64,000 bases of DNA from Desulfocapsaceae bacterium (GTDB lineage: Bacteria; Desulfobacterota; Desulfobulbia; Desulfobulbales; Desulfocapsaceae): positions 1 to 64,000 of the forward strand of contig JARLHL010000047.1 in assembly GCA_031292275.1 (NCBI GenBank), read 5' to 3'. The notes under the pieces are model-generated. The model worked only from the letters and a program-made list of their open reading frames with translations, made no database searches and had not been told where the DNA came from. Both the position numbers and the translations under genes were made by a program. This document shows, one piece after another, positions 34,601 to 42,165 of the stretch. Numbering within the stretch: position 1 is the first letter of the stretch; every line of letters starts with the position of its first letter.

Positions 34601-35036
34601 GGCTGTTGGGATCCCAGGTCGCGTAAAAGCCGAGGCATATTTTTTTAGCCGGTGTACTCAGGGGCTGAAGCAGGGCGGGCGGCGAGACCTGGGGCAGGGC
34701 GGGCGGAACAGTCTGTGGTTTGACCGCCGTCTGGGCCTTTGGCGAGGACATGATCTGTCTGCCGGTGTGCTTTATCCGGGAAAACTCCAGCCATACCGGC
34801 TTGGCCGGTTTTTTCACGGCCTGCAGTTCATCCTTCTGCAGTACCCGCAGTCTCTCTTTCAGCAATTGAATCGACGGCGGCAGCTGGAATTTGGATACGA
34901 CAAAGAGGGATTGTACGAACATTATCGAGCAAATAAAGAAAATTGCGCCGAAGAGCAGGATGCAGAGGCGAAGCCTTGGCCATCGTTTTCCTTGAGTATC
35001 TAAAAAAACAAAGTTAGTATCGTGAATCTGAGGCAT
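31608..35036 (-). CDS. trimodular exopolysaccharide protein: GH18-like, NodB deacetylase, GT2 synthase
   Basis: 1142 residues. A cytoplasmic tail and one membrane helix (about 23-48) come first, then a periplasmic GH18-like barrel (about 132-480) and a NodB/CE4 polysaccharide deacetylase domain (SFDDGPD about 515, HTYTHPN, FRPPYN, ILLHDAGG). A second membrane helix (about 740-765) leads to a cytoplasmic family 2 glycosyltransferase (VVDDGSADET, LDADTQ, AEDTDL, QRFRW at about 998), with four C-terminal helices. It would polymerise an amino-sugar or related glycan and deacetylate it on export, combining on one chain what PgaB and PgaC do separately. The GH18 strand-4 motif is GVLIDWGQ, so the catalytic Glu is Gly and this domain is probably a binding module. 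A GH26 gene follows. Confidence 0.9.
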   Translation of the reverse strand: MPQIHDTNFVFLDTQGKRWPRLRLCILLFGAIFFICSIMFVQSLFVVSKFQLPPSIQLLKERLRVLQKDELQAVKKPAKPVWLEFSRIKHTGRQIMSSPKAQTAVKPQTVPPALPQVSPPALLQPLSTPAKKICLGFYATWDPNSLASLKAHAHQLTHVCPEWLIMEDGTGTILAKPDPTVQGIAKQNGIILLPLLTNILDDVWQPEAVEGVANGPAERRELFIKNLTARLLEAGAGGVLIDWGQVDPTYKNNITQLLQQIATALHAKDMEVWLRIPMGRELMLYDLETLSQDVDHFVAALHDENSDTDPPGPIASQNWFEGWLNTITAYGRPSQWIVELGAYGYDWANGTPRAETVSFADVMTRAGRAGVQTDKVEPPFYNPDFYYSDDGTEHTVWYLDVATFINQLKAARKLDITGVAIYELGAEDPAVWDVVGKEPSEINQELLQKVSSLNSDGVTQVGTGEFLTIEDTRADGFRKVSFDPTGNVVATYEKFPSYLTVSHQGNGKDIDEVALSFDDGPDPEWTPQILDILKTKGVKASFFMVGMQMENNPGLVRRVLQEGHEIGVHTYTHPNLALVSEERIRLELNATQRLLESITGRSTILFRPPYNADSRPTSLDEILPLETVQSMGYVTVTEDVDPEDWAQPGTDEILDRIKMGRQLGGNVILLHDAGGDRAETVAALPKIIDYLNNRGDKIVSLGTLLGEPSDALMPAVRKDQDPLNRIVSDSGFRIFHIVETFLWSFMIVATVLVVLRTIAVLVLALLQQRQSAKTQESQFTPSLSVLIAAYNEEKVIAKTLQSVLNTTYPGTLSLWVVDDGSADETSAVIESFAARDPRVHLIRQSNMGKALALRRGLAEIADDIVVTLDADTQFQPDTLFKLIQPLENPRVAAVSGHAKVGNLRKFIARCQSLEYICGFKLDRQAYYYLNCITVVPGAISALRKSAVIQAGGISTDTLAEDTDLTLSLHRHGFLISYAADALAFTEAPETITALAKQRFRWGFGTIQCLWKHRDMVMNTHFKALGCFSLPGIWFFQVLLVAIAPIIDLLVILSLLFGWSSPALYAYFAVFLLMDILLAAMACLMEREPVRQAWLAVPMRFVYRPMLSWVIWKSLFKAAKGVLVGWGKLERTASVKDRTGISS

Positions 35037-35285
35037 TATTTATATGAACCTGCAAACTGCGAAAAGAGTGTTCTCGGGCAGGCTATCATCTTTTCCGGCC
35101 GGGATTTCCAGTGTCCGGCTACAGCTCCGGCGCCATTGATGACTGGAAGAGAATATTATCACTACGGGATTCCATGGTCCTGGACCAGAAACGATCCCTA
35201 TTATATTATCAGATGATGACTTTACCATGAGATTTTTACTTCCGGCAGCGAATTTGCTTCGTCCGGAAAAATACTGGAGAATACC
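35037..35285. promoter_or_regulatory. divergent region between the polysaccharide synthase and prmA
   Basis: The 249 bases separate divergent genes. The clearest structure is a stem TTCCGG (35240-35245)/CCGGAA (35263-35268) with an inner GCGAATTTGC palindrome, 18 bases before the prmA start. Flanking T and A runs would make it terminator-like on either strand, so it may act in the prmA leader or stop upstream transcripts. No promoter stands out. Confidence 0.35.
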
Positions 35286-36224
35286 ATGCGTCATGCCGAT
35301 GTGGCAGCAACATACTGGCTGAAGATTTCCGCCATCGTCGACCCCGTGCTGGTGGAGGCCCTCAGCGATTTCATGATGGGTATTACCGGTGCTGGGGTGG
35401 AGGTCGTCGTGGATCTTCCGCATACTCAGATTAATGCCTTTTTAGAAAAAAGAAATCCCGAAGAGGCGGAGACGGAGGCGATTGTGGCGCAGTTGGCCGA
35501 TTACGCCAGAGAATTATCCGAAATCTTTCATGTTCCTGTTCCGGAAATTCGTCATTCCGTCATTGAGGATCAGGATTGGGGTACTGTCTGGAAGGAGCAC
35601 TTCAAGCCTTTCGCCATTATACCTGGCCTGGTGGTCAAGCCGACCTGGGAGGAGTATAGGCCCGGGGCGGACGAGAAGGTCATCGAAATGGACCCGGGAA
35701 TGGCCTTCGGCACCGGCCATCATGCCACCACCTCCCTGTCCCTGGAGCTGCTGAAGGGCGTCCTGGCGGAGCAGGCCGGAGATGCCCGGGTGCTTGATGT
35801 CGGCACCGGCACCGGCATCCTGGGCATGGCGGCGGTCCTGTTCGGTGCGGATCGGGTGGTCGGCATCGACAATGACCCCGATGCAACGGCGGCGGCCTCA
35901 GAAAATGCGGTTCGTAACGGCCTGAGCGAAAAGATGTCGGTCTCCCTTGCGCCCCTGGCCGGCCTGGAGGGGCCCTTTTCTGTGGTGGTGGCCAATATCG
36001 TCCACGACGTCCTGCTTGAACTGGCCGATGACCTGGACCGCCTGACCGCAGACGGCGGCAGGCTGATCCTGTCGGGAATCCTGACCGGCCTGCAGTCCGA
36101 GGCGATAATCGGCCATTTTTCACGGCGGGGATTCTCCCTGGTCCGGCATCTGCGGAAAAAGGAATGGTCGGCCCTGCTTTTCGCCAAGGATCCCCAGGCC
36201 CAGGGCCGCTGCGCCGCCGGCTGA
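35286..36224 (+). CDS. prmA: ribosomal protein L11 methyltransferase
   Basis: 312 residues. It trimethylates several amino groups of ribosomal protein L11. The N-terminal L11-recognition domain (about 1-95) is followed by a linker with WKEHFKPFAI. The class I SAM domain carries EMDPGMAFGTGHHATTSLSLELL, the PrmA hallmark, motif I VLDVGTGTGILGMAAVLFGA, VVGIDNDPDA and ANIVHDVLLEL (motif IV with N-I). The length is standard. The ribosome site TGGAGA lies before ATG 35286. Pyruvate kinase follows on the same strand after 319 bases. Confidence 0.95.
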   Translation: MRHADVAATYWLKISAIVDPVLVEALSDFMMGITGAGVEVVVDLPHTQINAFLEKRNPEEAETEAIVAQLADYARELSEIFHVPVPEIRHSVIEDQDWGTVWKEHFKPFAIIPGLVVKPTWEEYRPGADEKVIEMDPGMAFGTGHHATTSLSLELLKGVLAEQAGDARVLDVGTGTGILGMAAVLFGADRVVGIDNDPDATAAASENAVRNGLSEKMSVSLAPLAGLEGPFSVVVANIVHDVLLELADDLDRLTADGGRLILSGILTGLQSEAIIGHFSRRGFSLVRHLRKKEWSALLFAKDPQAQGRCAAG

Positions 36225-36543
36225 TGCGGACTGTTGAGAAACCGAGACTGTGATCGAGTCGGTATTTCCCCGGGCCTTGGGGAGATGGCCGTAAGGCTCC
36301 CTGCCCCGTCATCATCGGGATTGCTTTCTCCCTATCCATGACGTTAGAATACGAAATAGGCTGTCAAAACAGGGAGCATTGCAGTCATTGCCCCCGCAAG
36401 CGGATTTTTTTGCTGCTCGTCTGCACGGCCTCTTCCTTGGGCGGGTTTTACAGGCTGGTCATATATTTTACACCATTTTCCGGCTGTCGGCCGATATGGA
36501 ATTATCCGTTTGCTCATACCCTCTTCCTGCAGAGAATCTTCCT
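36225..36543 (+). other. 319-base gap upstream of pyruvate kinase
   Basis: The frame upstream of the pyruvate kinase start stays open, but the residues do not resemble the family, and the kinase begins at MKKTKIIATIS. I see no convincing promoter or terminator here. Confidence 0.4.
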
Positions 36544-37956
36544 ATGAAAAAGACCAAGATCATTGCGACAATCTCCGACCAGATGTGTGACGTATCCCTG
36601 CTGACCCGGATGCATCAGGCCGGGATGGACGCTGTCAGGCTGAACACTGCCCATCAGGGGCCGGAAGGGAGCCTGACGGTGATTGAAAATATCCGGAAGG
36701 TCTCCGACCGGATCGCCATCATCGTCGATACGAAAGGGCCCGAGATACGGACCACTGCGGCCAGAGACGAGATACCCGTCAGAGCAGGGGACCTGCTCTG
36801 CGTCATGGGGAACAAGGATGGTGAATGCACCCCTGACTGTATCTGCGTCACCTACGACCATCTGGCAGACGACCTGTCCGTAGGTGACAAGATCCTGATC
36901 GATGACGGGGAAGTCGAGTTGGAGGTCAGAGAGAAAATCTCTCCCCGGCTGATGTGCGAGGTGAAGAATAACGGCAGCATCAAGGGGAAGAAGAGCATCA
37001 ACCTGCCTTCGGTCAGGATCAGAAATCTCCCCTCCCTGTCGGAAAAGGACATGCGATTCATCGAATTTGCCGCCGATCACGACATTGATTTCATCGCCCA
37101 TTCCTTTGTCCGGGGCAAGGAGGATGTTCTTGCCGTTCAGAAGATCCTTGATGCAAAGCAGAGCCGGATCAAGATCATTGCCAAGATTGAGAATCAGGAA
37201 GGAGTCGATAATATAGACGAAATTCTTGACCACGCCTATGGGGTGATGGTGGCTCGCGGCGATCTGGCTATTGAGATACCCACAGAGAAGGTTCCGATAA
37301 TCCAGAAAAAACTTGTAAAAAAGTGTATCGAACGCCGGAAACAGGTCATCATTGCCACCCAGATGCTCCAGTCCATGATCTCTGCCCCGCGGCCGACCAG
37401 GGCCGAGGTCTCGGATGTCGCCAACGCCTGCCTTGACCACACCGACGCCATCATGCTGTCCGGTGAGACGGCTTTCGGCAGATATCCGCTGGAATCGGTG
37501 CAGATGATGGCCAAGATAGCGTCGGAGGTGGAGTCCAGCCTCAGCACCTTCACCGACTCTCCGTATGAGTCGACCCGGAACGTCACCGGCTATCTGGCAA
37601 AGGCTGCCGTCAAGGCCTCCCTTCGTCTGAAGACCAAGGCCCTGGTCGCCGACACCATCAGCGGCAAGACCATCCTCAGCCTTGCGGCCTACCGGGGCGA
37701 GAATCTGATCTTTGCCCAGTGTTACAGCAAGCGGGTCATGCGTGAGCTGGCTTTATCCTTCGGTGTGCACGCCTCCTTCATGCAGACCGACCTCTCTTCC
37801 CATGAGTTCCTGCGTTCCGCCCTGACCCGGCTGCTGGATCAGGGACTGCTGGCCGGGGCTGATTTGATCACCGTGCTGGCCGGGAATTTCGGTTCCGCCT
37901 ACGGGGCCTCCTATGTAGAGATCAGCACCGTCAATAACCTGCTGAACCGAAAATAA
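36544..37956 (+). CDS. pyk: pyruvate kinase
   Basis: 470 residues. It transfers phosphate from phosphoenolpyruvate to ADP. The N-terminal TKIIATIS strand, MDTKGPEIR-type motif (IVDTKGPEIRT), IIAKIENQEGVDNIDEIL with the catalytic Lys, MVARGDLAIE and the signature ATQMLQSMISAPRPTRAEVSDVANA with SGETAFGRYPLESV are all present, plus a C-terminal allosteric domain. The motif around the first Arg reads RLNTAHQ rather than the common R-x-N-x-SHG, a pattern I associate with Bacteroidetes-type enzymes. The Glu of KGPEIR, which marks K+-dependent enzymes, is kept. ATG 36544 is the family start. It converges with the LysR gene, 10 bases from its stop. Confidence 0.95.
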   Translation: MKKTKIIATISDQMCDVSLLTRMHQAGMDAVRLNTAHQGPEGSLTVIENIRKVSDRIAIIVDTKGPEIRTTAARDEIPVRAGDLLCVMGNKDGECTPDCICVTYDHLADDLSVGDKILIDDGEVELEVREKISPRLMCEVKNNGSIKGKKSINLPSVRIRNLPSLSEKDMRFIEFAADHDIDFIAHSFVRGKEDVLAVQKILDAKQSRIKIIAKIENQEGVDNIDEILDHAYGVMVARGDLAIEIPTEKVPIIQKKLVKKCIERRKQVIIATQMLQSMISAPRPTRAEVSDVANACLDHTDAIMLSGETAFGRYPLESVQMMAKIASEVESSLSTFTDSPYESTRNVTGYLAKAAVKASLRLKTKALVADTISGKTILSLAAYRGENLIFAQCYSKRVMRELALSFGVHASFMQTDLSSHEFLRSALTRLLDQGLLAGADLITVLAGNFGSAYGASYVEISTVNNLLNRK

Positions 37957-37966
37957 TGAGCACTTT

Positions 37967-38854
37967 TCAGGGCCGGACCTGCGGGCAGAGGGCGTCGATG
38001 AAGGCCTTTGCCGCGACGGAGAGCGGCAGATTGGCGGGCATGACGATACCGATCTGCCGGGGCGGCGGGGCGGGAGTTACCTCTATTTCCCGCAGCAGGC
38101 CGAAGCGGAGCTCATCGTCGATGAAGTTTCTGATCACCAGGGCCACACCCAGGCCTATCCGGGCGAACTCCACCAGAAAGTCCAGGCTGCCGATCTCGAT
38201 GTCCGGCTGCAGCATGGCCCCGTTCTCTGTCAGATAGGCGTCAATATACTGCCTGGTGACATTGTCTTTTTCAAGCATCATCAGGGGATACTGCCCCAGG
38301 GCCTGCAGCGGGACTGGGCCTTGCAGGCCGGGGAAGTCGCGGCCAGCGACGAAGACATCCCGGATGGTCAGCAGTTCCCGGTAGACAAAGGGGGATCTCT
38401 TTTTCGGGATGCTGATGATGCCGAAATCGATCAGGCCTCCTTCCAGCAGCTTCAGGGTCTCCGGTGAGGTCCGGTTGACGATGGTGATCCTGATGCCCGG
38501 ATACCGCTGGTGGAAGGCCTCCAGATGCGGGATGAAATAGTACCGGCACAGTGTGCTGCTGATGCCCACCCTGACCAGCCCCTCCTCCCTGTTCCTGATC
38601 TTCTTCAGCACCTGTTCGCCGTTCTGCAGGTGCTCGAAGCCCTTTTTCACATACTCGAAGAGAATCTGCCCCTCGGTGCTCAGCCGTACGCCTTTGGAGC
38701 TGCGGATAAAGAGCCGGCAGTCGGTCAGCTCCTCCAGCTTTCTGATGGACTTGCTGACGGCAGGCTGGGTCACGAAGAGGGCCTCGGCTGCGGCGGAGAC
38801 GGTGCCGCAGGTGGCCACGGTATTGAACACTCGGTAGAGCTCGGCGTCGATCAT
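37967..38854 (-). CDS. LysR-type transcriptional regulator of the adjacent aconitase-family operon
   Basis: 295 residues. The N-terminal winged helix-turn-helix is VFNTVATCGTVSAAAEALFVTQPAVSKSIRKLEE (about 9-42). The effector-binding domain (about 90-290) has GLVRVGISSTLCRYYFIPHLEAF and closes IDALCPQ. LysR proteins respond to a small molecule and usually control a divergent operon. Here the operon is the LeuCD-like pair starting at 38998, and the shared region holds two matching dyad sites. The effector may be the isomerase substrate or product, such as a malate derivative. One gene, convergent with pyruvate kinase. Confidence 0.93.
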   Translation of the reverse strand: MIDAELYRVFNTVATCGTVSAAAEALFVTQPAVSKSIRKLEELTDCRLFIRSSKGVRLSTEGQILFEYVKKGFEHLQNGEQVLKKIRNREEGLVRVGISSTLCRYYFIPHLEAFHQRYPGIRITIVNRTSPETLKLLEGGLIDFGIISIPKKRSPFVYRELLTIRDVFVAGRDFPGLQGPVPLQALGQYPLMMLEKDNVTRQYIDAYLTENGAMLQPDIEIGSLDFLVEFARIGLGVALVIRNFIDDELRFGLLREIEVTPAPPPRQIGIVMPANLPLSVAAKAFIDALCPQVRP

Positions 38855-38857
38855 GAT

Positions 38858-38920
38858 ATAACCTTGGGTTATGGTATAAATGAAATAATGGCATTTTATT
38901 TATATCATAACCCAAGGTAT
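38858..38920. promoter_or_regulatory. LysR operator: 21-base inverted repeat with two dyad sites
   Basis: Left arm 38861-38881 and right arm 38898-38918 match at 20 of 21 positions as an inverted repeat around a 16-base A+T-rich centre. Each arm holds an ATAAC-N5-GTTAT-type dyad: a perfect one at 38858-38872 (T-N11-A), and a slightly imperfect ATAACCCAAGGTAT at 38907-38920. It abuts the LysR start codon, so the left site would also autoregulate it. Confidence 0.85.
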
Positions 38921-38997
38921 ACAGACAAGAGCAAAGGCAAAAGGGTCTTTGCCGAAGATCGGCTTCTGACCGAATTATTCTGTCTGGAGGAGGAAAG

Positions 38998-40251
38998 ATG
39001 AACGTTATTGAAAAGATACTGTCGGCCCACTGCGGCGGTGCGGCGGTGCGGTCCGGCCAGATCGTCACCGTCGATCTGGATTATGTGATGGCCAACGACG
39101 CCACGGCCTGCCTGGCGGTGGACATCTTCAACCGGGATCTGCAGGCCGACCGGGTTTTCGATCCCGACAAGGTGATCCTGGTCATGGATCACTTTACGCC
39201 CAGCAGCTCAGTCGCCGCAGCAAACTCCCACAACAGGATGCGGCAGTTTGCGGCGGAGCAGGGACTGCGCCATGTCTACGACGGCCAGGGGGTCTGCCAC
39301 CAGTTGATGATGGAGCGGCATGTCAGGCCCGGCCAGTTGATCATCGGCGCCGATTCCCACACCTGCACCTACGGGGCACTGGGGGCGCTTGCCACCGGCA
39401 TGGGCTCCACCGATGTGGCGGTGGCCTGGAAGGAGGGCCGCATCTGGATGAAGGTGCCCGAGGCTGTCAGGATCGCCGTCACGGGACAGTGGCCTGCCCA
39501 TGTCGGGGCCAAGGACCTGATCCTGAGGATTATCGGCGATCTGACGGCTCAGGGGGCGACCTACAAGGCCCTTTGCTTTACCGGTCCGGCCATCGCGGCC
39601 CTGGGCATGGCAGAGCGGATGACCCTGGCCAATATGGCCATAGAAGCCGGGGCCAAGTTTGCCTATATCCATCCCGATGCGACGGCGCTGGCCTATCTGC
39701 GGGCCGCGGGCCGCCCGGGCGGGCACGTGTTTGCAGACGATGAGGATGCCTGCTATGAACGGTCGATGGAGTATGATATCAGCGGACTGGCGCCGCAGAT
39801 CGCCTCTCCGCACAGTGTCGACAATGTCGGGGATATTACGGACTTTGAGGGAATTGCCGTCAATGAGCTTTTCCTGGGGGCCTGCACCAACGGCCGCTAT
39901 GAGGACCTGGAGGTCGCAGCCGGCATCCTTGCAGGCAGAAAGATTGCAGGCTCTGTCCGCCTGCTGGTCACCCCGGCCTCTCGGGACATCTATCTCCGGG
40001 CCATGGCCTCGGGGATTATCGGCGCCCTGATTGAGTCCGGGGCCATGATCGGCTGGCCCGGCTGCAGTGCCTGCTTCGGCGGCACGGGCGGCATCATCGG
40101 CCGGGGAGAGCGGCTGCTGACCACGGCCAACAGGAATTTCAGGGGCCGGGTCGGCAGCCCCGAGGGTGAAATCTATCTGGCCAGCCCGGCGGTGGTGGCT
40201 GCCTCCGCCTTGACCGGCCGTATTTCCGATCCGAGGAGGATTGAATCATGA
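38998..40251 (+). CDS. leuC: aconitase-family isomerase large subunit (LeuC/HacA-like)
   Basis: 417 residues of the short, archaeal-type LeuC/homoaconitase large subunit. The 4Fe-4S ligand motifs are visible: CTNG (about residue 297) and GCSAC (CxxC, about 357-361). GADSHTCTYGALGALATGMGSTDVA, HFTPSSS and the HNRMRQFA segment are standard. It would isomerise a 2-alkylmalate to a 3-alkylmalate through dehydration/rehydration. 3-isopropylmalate, citramalate and homocitrate are all possible; no leuA, leuB or homocitrate synthase is nearby, although a citramalate synthase lies 25 kb away. GGAGGAGG precedes ATG 38998. ATGA overlap with the small subunit. The divergent LysR gene probably controls it. 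The symbol is by homology. Confidence 0.88.
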   Translation: MNVIEKILSAHCGGAAVRSGQIVTVDLDYVMANDATACLAVDIFNRDLQADRVFDPDKVILVMDHFTPSSSVAAANSHNRMRQFAAEQGLRHVYDGQGVCHQLMMERHVRPGQLIIGADSHTCTYGALGALATGMGSTDVAVAWKEGRIWMKVPEAVRIAVTGQWPAHVGAKDLILRIIGDLTAQGATYKALCFTGPAIAALGMAERMTLANMAIEAGAKFAYIHPDATALAYLRAAGRPGGHVFADDEDACYERSMEYDISGLAPQIASPHSVDNVGDITDFEGIAVNELFLGACTNGRYEDLEVAAGILAGRKIAGSVRLLVTPASRDIYLRAMASGIIGALIESGAMIGWPGCSACFGGTGGIIGRGERLLTTANRNFRGRVGSPEGEIYLASPAVVAASALTGRISDPRRIES

Positions 40252-40730
40252 TTCAGGGAAAAGCAATAAAATTCGGTCACAATATCGATACGGATCAGAT
40301 CATCGGCGCCCGGCACCTGAGTCTGCCCGCCATTGCCGATATGGCGCCCCTTGCCTTCGAGCATCACGGCAATTTCACGACCCATTTCGCACCGGGGGAT
40401 ATCCTGGTGGCAGGCGAGAATTTCGGCTGCGGCTCGTCTCGGGAGCAGGCCCCGGCGGTCCTGAAGCAGAGGGGGGCCGGGGCAATCGTTGCCTGCAGCT
40501 TTGCCCGGATATTCTTCCGCAATGCCGTCAATCTGGGCCTGCCGCTGATCATCTGCTCTCAGACGGACGAGATCGGCGAGCTGGACTGCCTCGAGATCGA
40601 CGGGGGCTGCCTGCACGACATGACCACCGGCCGACGGTACACAATCGAGCCCCTGCCGCCCTTCATCGCCGGGATCGTGGACAGCGGCGGGATCATCCCC
40701 CATCTGCGGGGGAAGAAGGCGCAGGCTTGA
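40248..40730 (+). CDS. leuD: aconitase-family isomerase small subunit (LeuD-like)
   Basis: 160 residues, the short LeuD form. NIDTDQII, GENFGCGSSREQAP and the GGGIIPHL-type end (SGGIIPHLRGKK) are conserved. The substrate loop that usually reads II-P-ARYL reads IIGARHLSLPAIADMAPLAFE, so the residues that set substrate choice differ from ordinary isopropylmalate dehydratase. It forms a heterodimer with the large subunit upstream, whose stop it overlaps by four bases. It converges with the YkgJ-type gene, with 26 bases between the stops. Confidence 0.88.
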   Translation: MIQGKAIKFGHNIDTDQIIGARHLSLPAIADMAPLAFEHHGNFTTHFAPGDILVAGENFGCGSSREQAPAVLKQRGAGAIVACSFARIFFRNAVNLGLPLIICSQTDEIGELDCLEIDGGCLHDMTTGRRYTIEPLPPFIAGIVDSGGIIPHLRGKKAQA

Positions 40731-40756
40731 GATGAGAGCGTATTACTGACAAGCTC

Positions 40757-41275
40757 TTAGGGTGTGCCGACGAGAGAGGCCAGGGAGATCCGGTCCGCAG
40801 GCTGCAGTCCGGCCTGCCGGCAGTAGAGGAGGTTCAGCTCGGCCAGCCGGCTGTTGAACTCGTCCATGAAGAGCAGATCTTCCTGCTCAAAAACAAAATC
40901 CGCCGGAAAATTGACCGGGCAGGCCGAGACCTCCACGGTCCGGGATGCCTCGTCGATATAGGCCAGCGCCAGACCCTGAGTGCGGCAGAGCAGGGGGCGC
41001 CGGTTGTAGAGCCGGCAGAGGCCGTCATCCAGCAGGACGCAGCTGTCTTTCTGCGGATTGGCCAGGGCAGGCCGTCCCTCTGCGGAGAGGCCTGCCTGCA
41101 GGATGGCTGCCTCCAGGGGCAGCACGGAAAAGGCAATGCAGCAGTCGCAGCACCCGGGGCCGCAGCGCAGGGCGGGGAGTCGCTTACCGGTAAGGTCGGC
41201 CATCCTCTGATCGACCTCACCGGTAAATGCTCTGTAGGCCTTCAGGATGGCATGATCGGGTGGCGGCAGGTTCAT
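40757..41275 (-). CDS. YkgJ-type cysteine-cluster protein
   Basis: 172 residues. The cysteine cluster CGPGCCDCC (about residues 38-46) with later CVLLDDGLCRLYNRRPLLCR and CPVNF matches the YkgJ/CxxCxxCC family, presumed to bind a zinc or iron-sulfur centre. The RPLLCR segment is a strong marker. Cellular role unknown; some relatives are linked to radical or methyl transfer. Single gene, divergent from the flavodoxin-fold oxidoreductase. No clear ribosome site. Confidence 0.88.
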   Translation of the reverse strand: MNLPPPDHAILKAYRAFTGEVDQRMADLTGKRLPALRCGPGCCDCCIAFSVLPLEAAILQAGLSAEGRPALANPQKDSCVLLDDGLCRLYNRRPLLCRTQGLALAYIDEASRTVEVSACPVNFPADFVFEQEDLLFMDEFNSRLAELNLLYCRQAGLQPADRISLASLVGTP

Positions 41276-41460
41276 CGGTGTCTATTCGGATAAGGTTGGC
41301 CGGCTGTTGTTGACGGCAGGGCAGTATAGCACTTCGGTCCGGGAAAGGGCATAAAATCTCCCCGACCTCAGGGGCAGAGTGCAGAAAGAGGCAAATCTGT
41401 GTACAATCAGATCAGCAGATTTCCGGGGGACGGAATTCCTTCAACAAACGAGGCCATCGT

Positions 41461-42129
41461 ATGCGCATCCTTATCGTCTATTGGCATCCGGAACCGCAGA
41501 GTTTCAATGGCGCCCTCCTGAGAAGGGCCTGCGAGACCTTCACCCGGGAGGGACATGATCTCAGAGTCTCAAACCTCCTGGACATGGGCTTCGACCCGGT
41601 CTCCGACCGCAGGAATTTTTCCACGGTCAGTGATCCGCAGTATTTCAAACAGCAGATTGAGGAGATTTACGCGACGGAAAACAACGGATTTTCCGCTGAA
41701 ATCGAGGGGGAACAGCTGAAGATCGAGTGGTGCGACCTGATGATCTGGCAGTTTCCGCTCTGGTGGTTCGGCCTGCCTGCCGTGATGAAGGGCTGGGTGG
41801 ATCGGGTCTTTGCGATGGGCCGGACCTACGGCAATGGCCGTTTTTATGAATCGGGGGTTTTCAGAGGCAAGAAGGCCATGCTGTCGCTGACCACCGGCGG
41901 CCCTCGGGAGGCCTATCTGCCGGGCGGCTTCAACGGCGCAATCGACGGCATCCTGCGGCCGATCCAGCGGGGCATGCTGGAGTTCGTCGGTTTTTCCGTG
42001 CTGCAGCCGCATATCATCTACGGCCCCGCCCACCTCGACGAGGCCCAGCGACGGGCGCAGCTGGAAGGATTTGACCTGAGGCTGAAGAATATTTTCAATG
42101 AAGAGCCGATAACGGTGGGGAGCTACTGA
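41461..42129 (+). CDS. flavodoxin-fold NAD(P)H:quinone oxidoreductase
   Basis: 222 residues. The entry ILIVYWHPEPQSFNGAL is the FMN/FAD phosphate-binding loop of the NQO1/KefF/MdaB family. FPLWWFGLPAVMKGWVDRVFAMGRTYGN and LSLTTGGPREAY complete the flavin and substrate site. It reduces quinones by two electrons using NAD(P)H, limiting semiquinone stress. Length and motifs fit the larger MdaB/NQO-type members. Followed 36 bases later by cobO on the same strand, with no obvious functional link. Confidence 0.88.
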   Translation: MRILIVYWHPEPQSFNGALLRRACETFTREGHDLRVSNLLDMGFDPVSDRRNFSTVSDPQYFKQQIEEIYATENNGFSAEIEGEQLKIEWCDLMIWQFPLWWFGLPAVMKGWVDRVFAMGRTYGNGRFYESGVFRGKKAMLSLTTGGPREAYLPGGFNGAIDGILRPIQRGMLEFVGFSVLQPHIIYGPAHLDEAQRRAQLEGFDLRLKNIFNEEPITVGSY

Positions 42130-42165
42130 CCTCTCTTTTCAGACGGCAGGCAGGGAGAGTGCGAA

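Noticed and set aside
36379-36543. N-terminal extension of pyruvate kinase
   Set aside because: The extra 55 residues have no similarity to the family, and the standard start MKKTKII lies at 36544.
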